From the NCBI GenBank assembly GCA_004335835.1, contig RWJK01000346.1:2975-26105 (forward strand): a DNA stretch of 23,131 nucleotides, given 5' to 3'. Positions 1-7,386 of this stretch are shown in pieces. Under the pieces are notes generated by a model. It saw nothing but the letters and a program-made list of their open reading frames with translations, was not told the origin of the DNA and did not search any database. The first letter of the stretch is position 1. Each line of letters starts with the position of its first letter. The position numbers and the translations under genes are program-made. This DNA comes from Scenedesmus sp. ARA3 (Eukaryota; Chlorophyta; Chlorophyceae; Sphaeropleales; Scenedesmaceae).

Positions 1-194
1 CCCCCCCCCATAATCCGAGCAGGTCATGCACTGCAGCGAGTGCGAAATGCACCATGAAAAGCAGTAAAGCCGCCTGGCGGAGGTTGAAAAAGTGGCTGGA
101 GTCGGTGAACAAACCGCTCCCCTACTGTTGCGCCATCCGCCGATCCGCCCAGCTCCCTGCAGCTGCACCTGATTCGCACCAGCAGTTCGCCGGT
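1..194. other. Left edge, no supportable gene
   Basis: The window opens with a run of nine C. A short + strand open frame (54-209, 51 codons) has a basic, Trp-containing start but runs into the tRNA gene and matches no family I know. If the SHPRH-type gene continues leftward, this stretch is probably its intron. I found no helicase motif here on the minus strand. Confidence 0.3.
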
Positions 195-266
195 GTCGCC
201 GTAGTATAGTGGTCAGTATCCCTGCCTGTCACGCAGGAGGCCCGGGTTCAATTCCCGGCGGTGGCG
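195..266 (+). tRNA. tRNA-Asp (anticodon GUC)
   Basis: A 72-nt cloverleaf folds without an intron. The acceptor stem pairs 195-201 with 259-265, including G-U pairs, and the discriminator is G266. The D-arm starts GTAT and contains AGTGG, as in eukaryotic tRNA-Asp. The anticodon stem CCTGC/GCAGG encloses loop CTGTCAC with GTC at 228-230. The T-arm CCGGG/CCCGG encloses TTCAATT. No CCA is encoded, as expected for a nuclear gene. It lies on the strand opposite the SHPRH-type gene, left of that gene's last visible exon, so it probably sits antisense in an intron. Confidence 0.93.
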
Positions 267-502
267 ATCTCATGGTGCCAACAGCCTGAGAACCTTTTGT
301 TCGTTTGATGTATTAATAATTTGAATGAACACCGGCGCCTGCGCTGCTGTAGCACTGAGGATAACAGCGCTTGCAGGCAGGCGCGGTGGCCGCGCGAAAG
401 GAGATGCGAAACTGGCGGGCTCCTGTTGAAACCGTAAATACCATATATAACAACAAGATTTATATTGAAATAAGCATTAGCACCAAAACGAACAAGTCGC
501 AC

Positions 503-1010
503 CTGCTGCAGCACGTCGTATGTCGTAATGACCAGGTCGCCCTGCAGCAGCTGCTGTACGGCCTCGGCCGCATCTGCTTCCGCATCAAAAGCAGGTTTGT
601 CGGGCGGGCCGTTGCTGAGGTACTCGTACAGCTCCTGCTGCTGCTGCATGGCCTTGCTCGCCTTGCTGAGCCTGCAGCAGAAACAGTGCAACGCAACCAT
701 GCACTGCAGGCTGTTGAGTGACTGCGCTGCAGCTTTCAGCGGGTTCAGTAAGAACCGCGCAAGGTGTTCTGCAGCAACAAAGCGGAGTAGGATGAGCTGA
801 CCAGCCCGAGGTGCATTGATAGACACACAGTTCTGTGCCAGGCAAGTAAACACAGCTCACAACAGTACTGTTTGATTTGTTCAATTCCAGCTGCACCGCA
901 CCTGCCCAGCTGCTTTCTGGCTGCAGCCTCCGCCTGTGAGCGCTGCCACTTGAGCCCGTCATACACCACCACCGACAGCCCCGGTGCATGACGCTTCGCC
1001 TCATTCACCT

Positions 1011-1043
<33 letters not shown>

Positions 1044-2165
1044 GCAGTTGAAGCCGTCATACCCCACCACCGACAGCCCCGGTGCATGGCGCTTCGCCTC
1101 ATTCACCTGCAGCAGCAGCAGCAGCAGCACTTGAGGCCGTCATACACCACCACCGACAGCCCCGGCGCATGACGTTTCGCCTCATTCACCTACAGCAGCA
1201 GCAGCAGCAGCAGCAGAAGCAGCTCTTGAAGTTGTCCTACACAAATCAACTCAGTAACGACAAACAAACAACACAACTGCCTCAAAGAAGAAGAAGAAGA
1301 AGAAGCTTGTTCTGCACTGCTATACAGCACTGCTGCGATGTGCTATTGCACACTACACGTCACCCACTCACCCACTGCTGCAAAATAGCGGGTGGTGTCA
1401 CCACCAGGCTGCCGCCAGCCCACTTGCCAGCAGCAGGCCAGCCACTGACAGCAGCAGCAGTAGCAGCAGCAGGTGCTTCCGCCGCTGCCGCTGCTGCTGC
1501 TGCTGCCGCCGCCGCTGCTGCTGCTGCTGCTGCCAGCCCCGCCGTTCGCTGCCGCTTGTCTTTGCGGCCCAGCTGCTGCTGCTGCTGCTGCTGCAGCCCG
1601 CTGCGCTCATCATCACTATCGTCAAAATCACTATCACCGTCTTCACTGCTGCTGTATCCGTTGGCGGCGGCTGCTGCTGCTGCTGCTGCTGGGTCGCTGC
1701 CTTTGGTGTGTCTCAGGTGTGCCGGGGGAGGCCTGGCCAGCAGCAGCGCCAGCACCTGCAGCGCAGCAGCACCAGTGCATTGGCATGTACATGAGTGGCA
1801 CACACAGACACATCAGGCATCCTCCTATGCGTTGCAAGGTTGTTCAGGCGCATCAACATCTGCAGGCAGGTTGTGACTTGTCGAATGGCGATTGGATATG
1901 TAAGCGGCTGCCCTGGCGTCGCCCCTGCTCAACGGCGCAAGCTGAAACCAAGAAGCATGAACCGCTCTACACCTGCCGCAGCACCTGCCGCTCAACAGCA
2001 ACGAGGTGTCATAAGGCACATGTCACAGGCTCTGCTGCTCTCACCTCGACAGTCTTGCCCAGGCCCATCTCATCACACAAAACCCCACCAGCAGGGCCGC
2101 AAAACCCTGCAGGACAAACCTTGCTGACGAGGCCGTGGCTCACTGCACGGTACAGCACCAGCCGC

Positions 2166-2221
<56 letters not shown>

Positions 2222-2775
2222 GTTCGCACACTGCTGCTGCTGCTGCTGCATGGTAGCAGTGTCTGTTCGGCCGCAGCCGCCACACATGCACATGCTATCC
2301 CCAGCAGCAGCAGCAGCAGCAGCAGCTGCAGGGTAAGGCTCTGCAGCACCCACAGCAAGCTGTACTGCCTCCCAGAGAGGGTTCAGCAGCTGGGTCCCAA
2401 GCATGAACTGCGCCTCTCCTGCAGCACCACCACCACCACTCCCACCCCTGCTGCTGCTGCTGCTGCTGCTGCTGAAACCTAAGGGTTCAGTGCCAGCCTC
2501 TTCTCTCCACTTCATCCAAGCAAGGGCCCTCAGCTGATAGCCAAACATGCTGCACTGCAGGCCTGCAGGTTGCACTGCCTGCAGCTTCCAGGCAGCAGGG
2601 TTGACCCAGTCAAACAACGACTGCCGCACATCGGTACCGGCAGCAGCAGCAGTGTCGGGGCAGCTCAGCAGCTCGAACTGAGGCTCGAAGCGCTCCGCTG
2701 CTGCTGCTGCTGCTGCTGCGGCGGCGGCGGCGGTGGCGGCAGCAGTGGCAGGACTGCTGCTGGTTGTGTTACTCA

Positions 2776-2840
<65 letters not shown>

Positions 2841-3283
2841 CACTGCTCAATGATCTGCTGCAGCTCTGCATCTTCACCCTCAACTTTACAGTGAGCAGAC
2901 TGCTGCTCCCTACGAACTTCACTGCTGCTGCCAGCCTGCTGCTGCTGCTGCTGCAGCATGCTGCCTTCCAGCAGCATGTCTATCAAGCAGTTCACTGCCT
3001 TTGCAGCATCACCAGCAGCAGCAGCCGCAGCAGCTCCTGCAGGGCTTAGGGTTTCCTCCTCAGCGTCCTGCAAGCTCCAAACCCTAGCTGCTGCAGCAGT
3101 CTCACTGCTGCTGTTGCTGCTGCTTGCCTCGAAAAAGAAGCGAGGCAGCAGCTGCACTGCCAGCTGCACCCACCCATCACACTGCATGGCAGCAGCAGCA
3201 GCAGCAATGGGTGCGGCAGCGGCAGCAGAGGAGCGTCGCCGCTTGCTGCCAATTCCCTTCTTCTTGGTATCTGCTGCTTTTAC

Positions 3284-3327
<44 letters not shown>

Positions 3328-4572
3328 CGGTAGGCATCTGCACTGCTGCTCCAGCAGCTGCTGCAGACACTCCGCCATCGCCAGTTAGCTCCTGCTGCTG
3401 CTGCTGCTGCTGCGGCGGCCGCTGTCCTGCTGCATGTGTGCTGCACACTTGCAGCTGTATCATTCCCTCCTGCAGCAGCTGATGCAGCGCTTTCACGCGA
3501 ATCCTGCACGCCAGCAAGCCCTTGCTGCTGCTGTTATACTCAGCAGCTTGTGCCTGTGCAGCTTCGTCAACAGACATGAACCCAAACAACACTGCAGCAA
3601 GAAGCTGCAAGGCGCTGCTGCTGCTGCTGCTGCTGCTGCTGATTGTGTGTGCAATGAGCGTGGCATCTGCCACTGCTGCTGGTTGCGCAGCTGCTTCATC
3701 TCCTTCCTGTTCGGGCAAATGACAGCAGCAGCAGCAGCAGCAGCAACACAAGATTCACACGTGAGCAGCAGGCGCAGCCTCTTATAGATCCATTGATGTT
3801 ACAAACGGAGAACAACCGCCACCAGGGAACCCTGCATGTTGCGAGGTTTGCTGCTTGACAAAGACACTGATGCAGCTTGCTGTAGTGCTCTTGGAGCTGT
3901 TTCAGATGTGCTGCTGCTACTTCTTGGGCAAGATACACATCAAGCAGCTGCACCTGCAGCACTGCAACACTGCACACAAGCACAAGAACATGCAGCTGGC
4001 TGCACATGCGTTTTCAAAACATCTGCAGCTCACACCTGACACAGCAGCAACCTCGACTGGCCTTCTGCAGCAGACACGACCAAACCCTGCAGGTCTGCAA
4101 GCCTGGGTGCAAACAAGTGCAGTGAGCAGGCAGTGCCATGGCAGCAGACTTAGCAGAAAGAGAGGGAGGCTGTACTGTAAATGACCATATCAGGCTGCTG
4201 CTAGATTGCAAAGCACCAAGGTGAATAAGTGCAGTGAGCAGGCAGTGCCATGGCAGCAGAATAAGCTGACAGTGAGAAAGGCTGTACTGTGTTGTGCAGT
4301 TAAGCCCGGGCACAGCAGGAGCCTCAGCATAACATCAGTAGCATGATTTCAACAAAGCATAAACGTTGACAACAGACCGACATATATGTGCAGCTGTTTT
4401 CAGCAGAGCATTCCTGCAGGGCGATGCACAGCCATGCATGATGCAGCACAGCAATCAACACAGCATGTGCACAGCACAGCAGCAGCACTCACTGTGCCCC
4501 AGGCTGCAGCAGCTGCACCGGTAGAGGCACGTATCCAGCCAAAACCGGTGTTGCTTCTTGATTATCTGCCAT
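503..4572 (-). CDS. SHPRH-type SNF2 ATPase / E3 ubiquitin ligase, N-terminal part
   Basis: SHPRH proteins are SNF2-family DNA translocases, usually with a RING finger, that ubiquitinate PCNA in post-replication repair. Core exons, in transcription order: 3953-3831, 3706-2045, 1755-1372, 1008-902, 671-503; all junctions keep phase. Exon 3706-2045 has the pre-helicase signature (YQLRALAWM) and ends with Walker A GGVLCDEMGLGKTVE. Exon 1755-1372 resumes VLALLLARP and ends LVVTPPAILQQW. Exon 1008-902 reads VNEAKRHAPGLSVVVYDG, and 671-503 ends DLVITTYDVLQQ, matching SHPRH motifs Ia and Ib. The DEAQ box, C-lobe and RING lie off the left edge. Motifs I and Ia are separated by about 100 residues of poly-Ala and an acidic SSSEDGDSDFDDSDDE patch. 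The N-terminus is tentative: an ATG exon 4572-4493 (MADNQEATPV) and a small exon 4413-4365 with a weak donor fit the phase. The whole model gives 858 codons. Long poly-Q, poly-A and poly-S tracts fill the N-terminal half. Confidence 0.82.
947..1195 (-). repeat. Triplicated 3' splice site plus exon start in the SHPRH-type gene
   Basis: Three copies of a block of about 65 bp are separated by CAG runs. Each holds an acceptor (CTGTAG or CTGCAG) followed by a frame starting VNEAKRHAPGLSVV. Exon-start positions on the minus strand are 1008, 1106 and 1189. Only the copy at 1008 continues into the full exon with a good donor at 901. The 1106 copy changes VVVYDGLK to VVGYDGFN. The copies are 98 and 83 bp apart, neither a multiple of three, and direct read-through from the 1189 copy hits a stop at the next copy's GTGA. 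Confidence 0.9.
1285..1305. repeat. (AAG)7 microsatellite
   Basis: Seven AAG units lie inside the SHPRH-type intron between exons 1755-1372 and 1008-902. On the transcribed strand this is CTT, a pyrimidine-rich stretch far from the acceptor. Confidence 0.8.
2168..2220. repeat. CTG/CAG microsatellite coding poly-Gln
   Basis: About 17 CTG units on the + strand are read as CAG (Gln) on the minus strand, shortly before Walker A of the SHPRH-type protein. In SNF2 proteins the matching stretch between the pre-helicase segment and motif I is short, so this looks like an expansion in a tolerant loop. Confidence 0.9.
2777..2839. repeat. CTG/CAG microsatellite coding poly-Gln (21 units)
   Basis: An uninterrupted run of 21 CTG units is read as poly-Gln in the large SHPRH-type exon. 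Nearby GCA-frame and AGC-frame runs of the same repeat code poly-Ala and poly-Ser. Confidence 0.92.
4115..4290. repeat. Imperfect direct repeat of about 64 bp
   Basis: Copies at 4115-4178 and 4227-4290 (112 bp apart) share a near-identical first half beginning AAGTGCAGTGAGCAGG and a common end CTGTACTGT. They lie in the proposed 5' intron of the SHPRH-type gene. I see no coding signal in them. Confidence 0.85.
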
Positions 4573-5028
4573 CGTTGTTGCTGCTCCTGGCCTGCTGCTG
4601 GAGCTATTTCAAAAGACAGCTGCTGTTCAGTCCACGTGTGTGAATATCATGGAGTCACAAACGGATCCCGAACCAATATCAAGAACATAATGTAGCTTTC
4701 TGGAACCAAAAGGGCGGCAACAAGGCATCACCAGGTCACCTGCCGAGAGCCAGCTGCTCGTCTCAACAGCGTGCAGCTTCCTCGACCTGCCCAATATGCT
4801 ATTTCAACGAGCATTAGAAGATCGCGCCGTTCATTATCATGCTGCAACACCAAAACCCAGTTCTACAATACTGTTACGGCCATGCCCGGCCTCTTTGCAG
4901 CTCAATTGCAGACTTACAAGCATCTCACCGTTCTTACAACGTTCATTCACGGATAGCGCTTGCAAGTCACTCCTGTCACAACAAATCTCGCTCTGCCAGG
5001 TGTTGCCACTTGCACAGATTCGCTCATC
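4573..5028. promoter_or_regulatory. Divergent promoter and 5' UTR spacer
   Basis: This 456 bp separates the proposed ATG of the SHPRH-type gene (minus) from the ATG of the plastid membrane protein gene (plus), so it should hold both promoters and leaders. A palindromic G-box core CACGTG is at 4633-4638. I see no clear TATA box. The start at 4572 is uncertain, so the left border may move. Confidence 0.5.
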
Positions 5029-6710
5029 ATGGCGCTCAGGTGCCAGCCTTTCAGCTGTAATGCCCTCAGCACAGCCAAACGCGCTCGCTTCAGCAGGCAA
5101 ACGCTGAACCTCCGGCCACAAGCCAGCAGCAGTAGCAGCAGCAGGCCTGGGCCGCTCCACAGTGTTGCATCAGCAGCAGCACAGCAGCAGGAGCCAGCGA
5201 GCCTGCGTATCAGCCAATTGGCTGTATTAGGCGCCATTCCAGCCGCGCTGCTGTACGCTCTGCCGGCTTTTTCTGCAGAGGATTTCAGTGTAGATGCAGC
5301 ATATGAGGCAGTACAGCAGCAGTCAGCTGGCTCCACAGACCTGGTGGTTAGTGTGCTGGCAGTGACTGTCTTTGCGCTGCTGGTGGTCGTCTCAGGAGGG
5401 GTAGGTGCAGCACGGGTGTTTGAATTGCACTCAAGAGGACAAGACAGAAGTCGAATTCCACATCATGTGACGCTTGCTGGCCGAAGGCACATATGCAAGG
5501 CATGCTGCCCACTTTGCTTCACAGCCGCAGCGCATATGTGACATGTGTTCAGGCACCTTCCATGGTAGCTGCACAACGGCTTGCAGGAAGCACATTTGGC
5601 ATGCTTGAAATGCAGTTGCATCGCAGTAAAAATTAGATAGCTGCTGCTCAGGCGCGGCAGGCGCTGGTGCGTGCCAGTGTTCAATGACTGCTCAGCAGCA
5701 TATGTGCACATGTGCTTGCATTGCTCAGTAGCATGTGCACATGTGCTTGCATGGCGACGGCTTGCAGGAAGCGCACTCGGCATGCCTGGTACCACAAACT
5801 GCAGAATCATCGCGGCAACTGAACGGCTAGCGCTCAGCAGTGATAGGTGCTAGCTGGGTGCATGGAGTTGGGTGCTGATGCGTGGCACTCTTCCTTGATG
5901 CTTCAGCAGCACTGTAACCAGCAATTGCTGCCGCCGCCGCCGCCGCTGCTGCTGCTGCTGCTGCCACCAGGTGGCGTACCTTGCGCTCAAGTCGTGGCTG
6001 GACGAGCGGCAGGAGAAGCAGGACAAGGAGTACCGGCCGCTTGTCACAAGGTGCGCTGTTGTATAGCAGCTAATACTTTGTAACATATGCGGTGCATAGC
6101 AGCTAATGCTTTGTAATATATGCGTGATCGTATGCTGCACAGTGCTGCTGCAGCTTGTCATGTGTTGCACTAAATAAAATGCATGATGAGCGGCAGGACA
6201 AGCAGGACAAGGAGTACAGGCTGTTTATCACAAGGTGCGCTGCGTTATTGCTATGGATTGATTGGTACTTTGATGTTGATGGCAGGAGGCCCTGCATAGC
6301 ATACCGCGGCCTACATGGCGGGCTGCATGGCGGGGTACATGGCGTGCTGCTTGGCGGGCTGCACGGCAGGCTGGTTGGCGTGCTGCATGGCGGGCTGCAT
6401 GTCTCTTAGCACAGGCTGCTCACCACATGGCCGGACACATTGTCAGCGAACACAAGTGCTTAGTTTCTGTTCTTGCTGCCTTGCTGCCAGCTGCAGGGTG
6501 CCAGCAGCAGCCACCAGCAGCTTTGAGGAGAGAGGAAGCAGTAAAAGTGTAGTCTTGTGGCAACTTTGACTAACTATTTGCTGCTGTTCTTACTGCCGTG
6601 CTGCATGCTGCAGGGCGCCAGCAGCAGCCACCAGCAGCTTTGAGGAGAAGGAGGAGAAGAGGCGCGTGCGCGAGAAGCGTGAGAAGAAGGGGTTCGGCAG
6701 CAAGGTTTAG
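5029..6710 (+). CDS. Plastid-targeted small membrane protein, function unknown
   Basis: Three exons (5029-5400, 5971-6050, 6614-6710) join in phase to a 182-residue protein. Donors are GTAGGT and GTGCGC; acceptors are CACCAG and CTGCAG. Residues 1-50 are basic and rich in Ser, Ala and Arg without acids, as in an algal chloroplast transit peptide. A first hydrophobic stretch (about 62-83) ends ALPAFSAED, like a thylakoid transfer signal with a possible AxA-type cleavage site. A second (about 106-130) spans the first junction and is clearly membrane-spanning. A charged tail follows (KSWLDERQEKQDKEYR), ending in a Lys/Arg/Glu helix and KGFGSKV. The likely topology is one anchor with a stromal basic tail; this is inferred. 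I cannot name the family. Both later exons have partial extra copies nearby, so the 3' end may be alternatively spliced. Confidence 0.75.
5576..5785. repeat. Interleaved short direct repeats in intron 1
   Basis: ACGGCTTGCAGGAAGC plus a diverged tail occurs at 5576-5605 and 5757-5785. Between them a block containing GTGCACATGTGCTTGCAT occurs twice head to tail (5691-5722 and 5724-5752). All lie in intron 1 of the plastid protein gene. The core GTGCACATGTGC is close to self-complementary. Confidence 0.8.
6063..6128. repeat. 33-bp tandem duplication with TGTAA motifs
   Basis: Two adjacent 33-bp units (6063-6095 and 6096-6128) begin ATAGCAGCTAAT just after the exon 2 donor of the plastid protein gene. 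Each contains TTTGTAA. TGTAA is the usual poly(A) signal of green algae, so early polyadenylation in this intron is possible but unproven. Confidence 0.85.
6185..6241 (+). repeat. Partial copy of exon 2 with its donor
   Basis: This repeats the second half of exon 2 and the first bases of the following intron. It reads DERQDKQDKEYRLFITR against DERQEKQDKEYRPLVTR in the true exon, followed by the same GTGCGCTG donor. I see no acceptor directly upstream, so it is either a dead copy or a second donor reached by intron retention. Confidence 0.85.
6314..6397. repeat. 12-bp minisatellite, 7 units
   Basis: Seven 12-bp units based on CATGGCGGGCTG lie in intron 2 of the plastid protein gene. As the unit is a multiple of three it stays open in frame (MAGC repeats), which creates spurious reading frames. 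Confidence 0.85.
6497..6569 (+). other. Upstream copy of terminal exon 3, possible alternative last exon
   Basis: An acceptor CTGCAG at 6491-6496 is followed by a copy of the start of exon 3 (VPAAATSSFEER against APAAATSSFEEK). It diverges and ends in TGA at 6567-6569. Phase matches the exon 2 donor, so its use would replace the basic tail with GSSKSVVLWQL. The flanking polypyrimidine tract is copied too. Confidence 0.55.
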
Positions 6711-6785
6711 GGCGGCGGCGGCGGCAGCAGCAGCAGGAGCAGCAGCAGCAGCAGGCAAACGTCACAGTGAAGCCTGCGGCGGCTG

Positions 6786-6840
6786 TGAGGAGAGACAGGA
6801 GGAGAAGCGCGAGCAGAAGGGCTTCGGCAGCAGCAGGTGA
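6786..6840 (+). repeat. Downstream copy of the exon 3 end
   Basis: The frame EERQEEKREQKGFGSSR then TGA repeats the C-terminal tail of the plastid protein (EEKREKKGFGSKV then stop). It lies 3' of the used stop codon, in the presumed 3' UTR, after a GGC/CAG-rich stretch. No acceptor stands directly before it. Confidence 0.8.
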
Positions 6841-7078
6841 AGTTCACGGCGCAGCAAGGTGGCACGTGGCAGGAACCCCACTTTGAAAAGCCGCAGCAGC
6901 AGGGGATGGCTGTGATTGATTGTACATATGTGATGAGGGACTGGCTGGGCAGGCAGCGCCTGTGGCACGTGCAGCTTGCTTGTGTAGCCTGTGCAACGGT
7001 GGTTTGCAAACCTGGACACCTTGGGTTGAACTGCCACAGGAGCGTCCCTGGCTCATGGGCCTGGTGTACAAGGAAGGA

Positions 7079-7083
7079 TGTAA
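7079..7083 (+). terminator. Candidate poly(A) signal TGTAA for the plastid protein gene
   Basis: This is the first TGTAA on the + strand after the stop at 6708-6710. It would give a 3' UTR of about 0.4 kb. The assignment rests only on the known green algal signal. Confidence 0.35.
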
Positions 7084-7381
7084 TCAGATTGAACTCTGAC
7101 GCTCCGTGCCACGATGCTGTGATAGCGAAGCGCTCTGCCAGAGCGCTAGCGCCTTGCCTGTGCCTGGCAACTGCACTGCTTTTCAGTTGTCTGGTGGACT
7201 CCACTAAGTTGCTGTGGCATTGCTGGCTTGAGAGTTGTTACCTGCAACGGCTTGCGTCACACCAAGCAGGCAAGTGAGGTGAAGCCAACTCCTGACAGAG
7301 GAGTTGGTACCACTGAACCAGTTCAGATGAGGGGTGCCAGCCTGGCGGCGTCACACGCTTGCTTGACTCCATCAATCTGTG

Positions 7382-7386
7382 TTACA
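7382..7386 (-). terminator. Candidate poly(A) signal for leftward transcription
   Basis: The + strand reads TTACA here, which is TGTAA on the minus strand. Reading leftward from the zinc-finger stop at 13454, I find no earlier TGTAA. If transcripts end here, the leftward 3' UTR or a separate RNA would be about 6 kb long. Confidence 0.25.

Noticed and set aside
54..209. 51-codon basic + strand frame at the left edge
   Set aside because: It runs into the tRNA gene and shows no known motif.
2135..3482. Poly-Leu, poly-Cys and poly-Ala + strand frames
   Set aside because: Antisense shadows of the large SHPRH-type exon.
6837..7277. 146-codon + strand open frame after the plastid protein gene
   Set aside because: It sits in the presumed 3' UTR, starts in the exon 3 tail copy, and has no domain or splice support.
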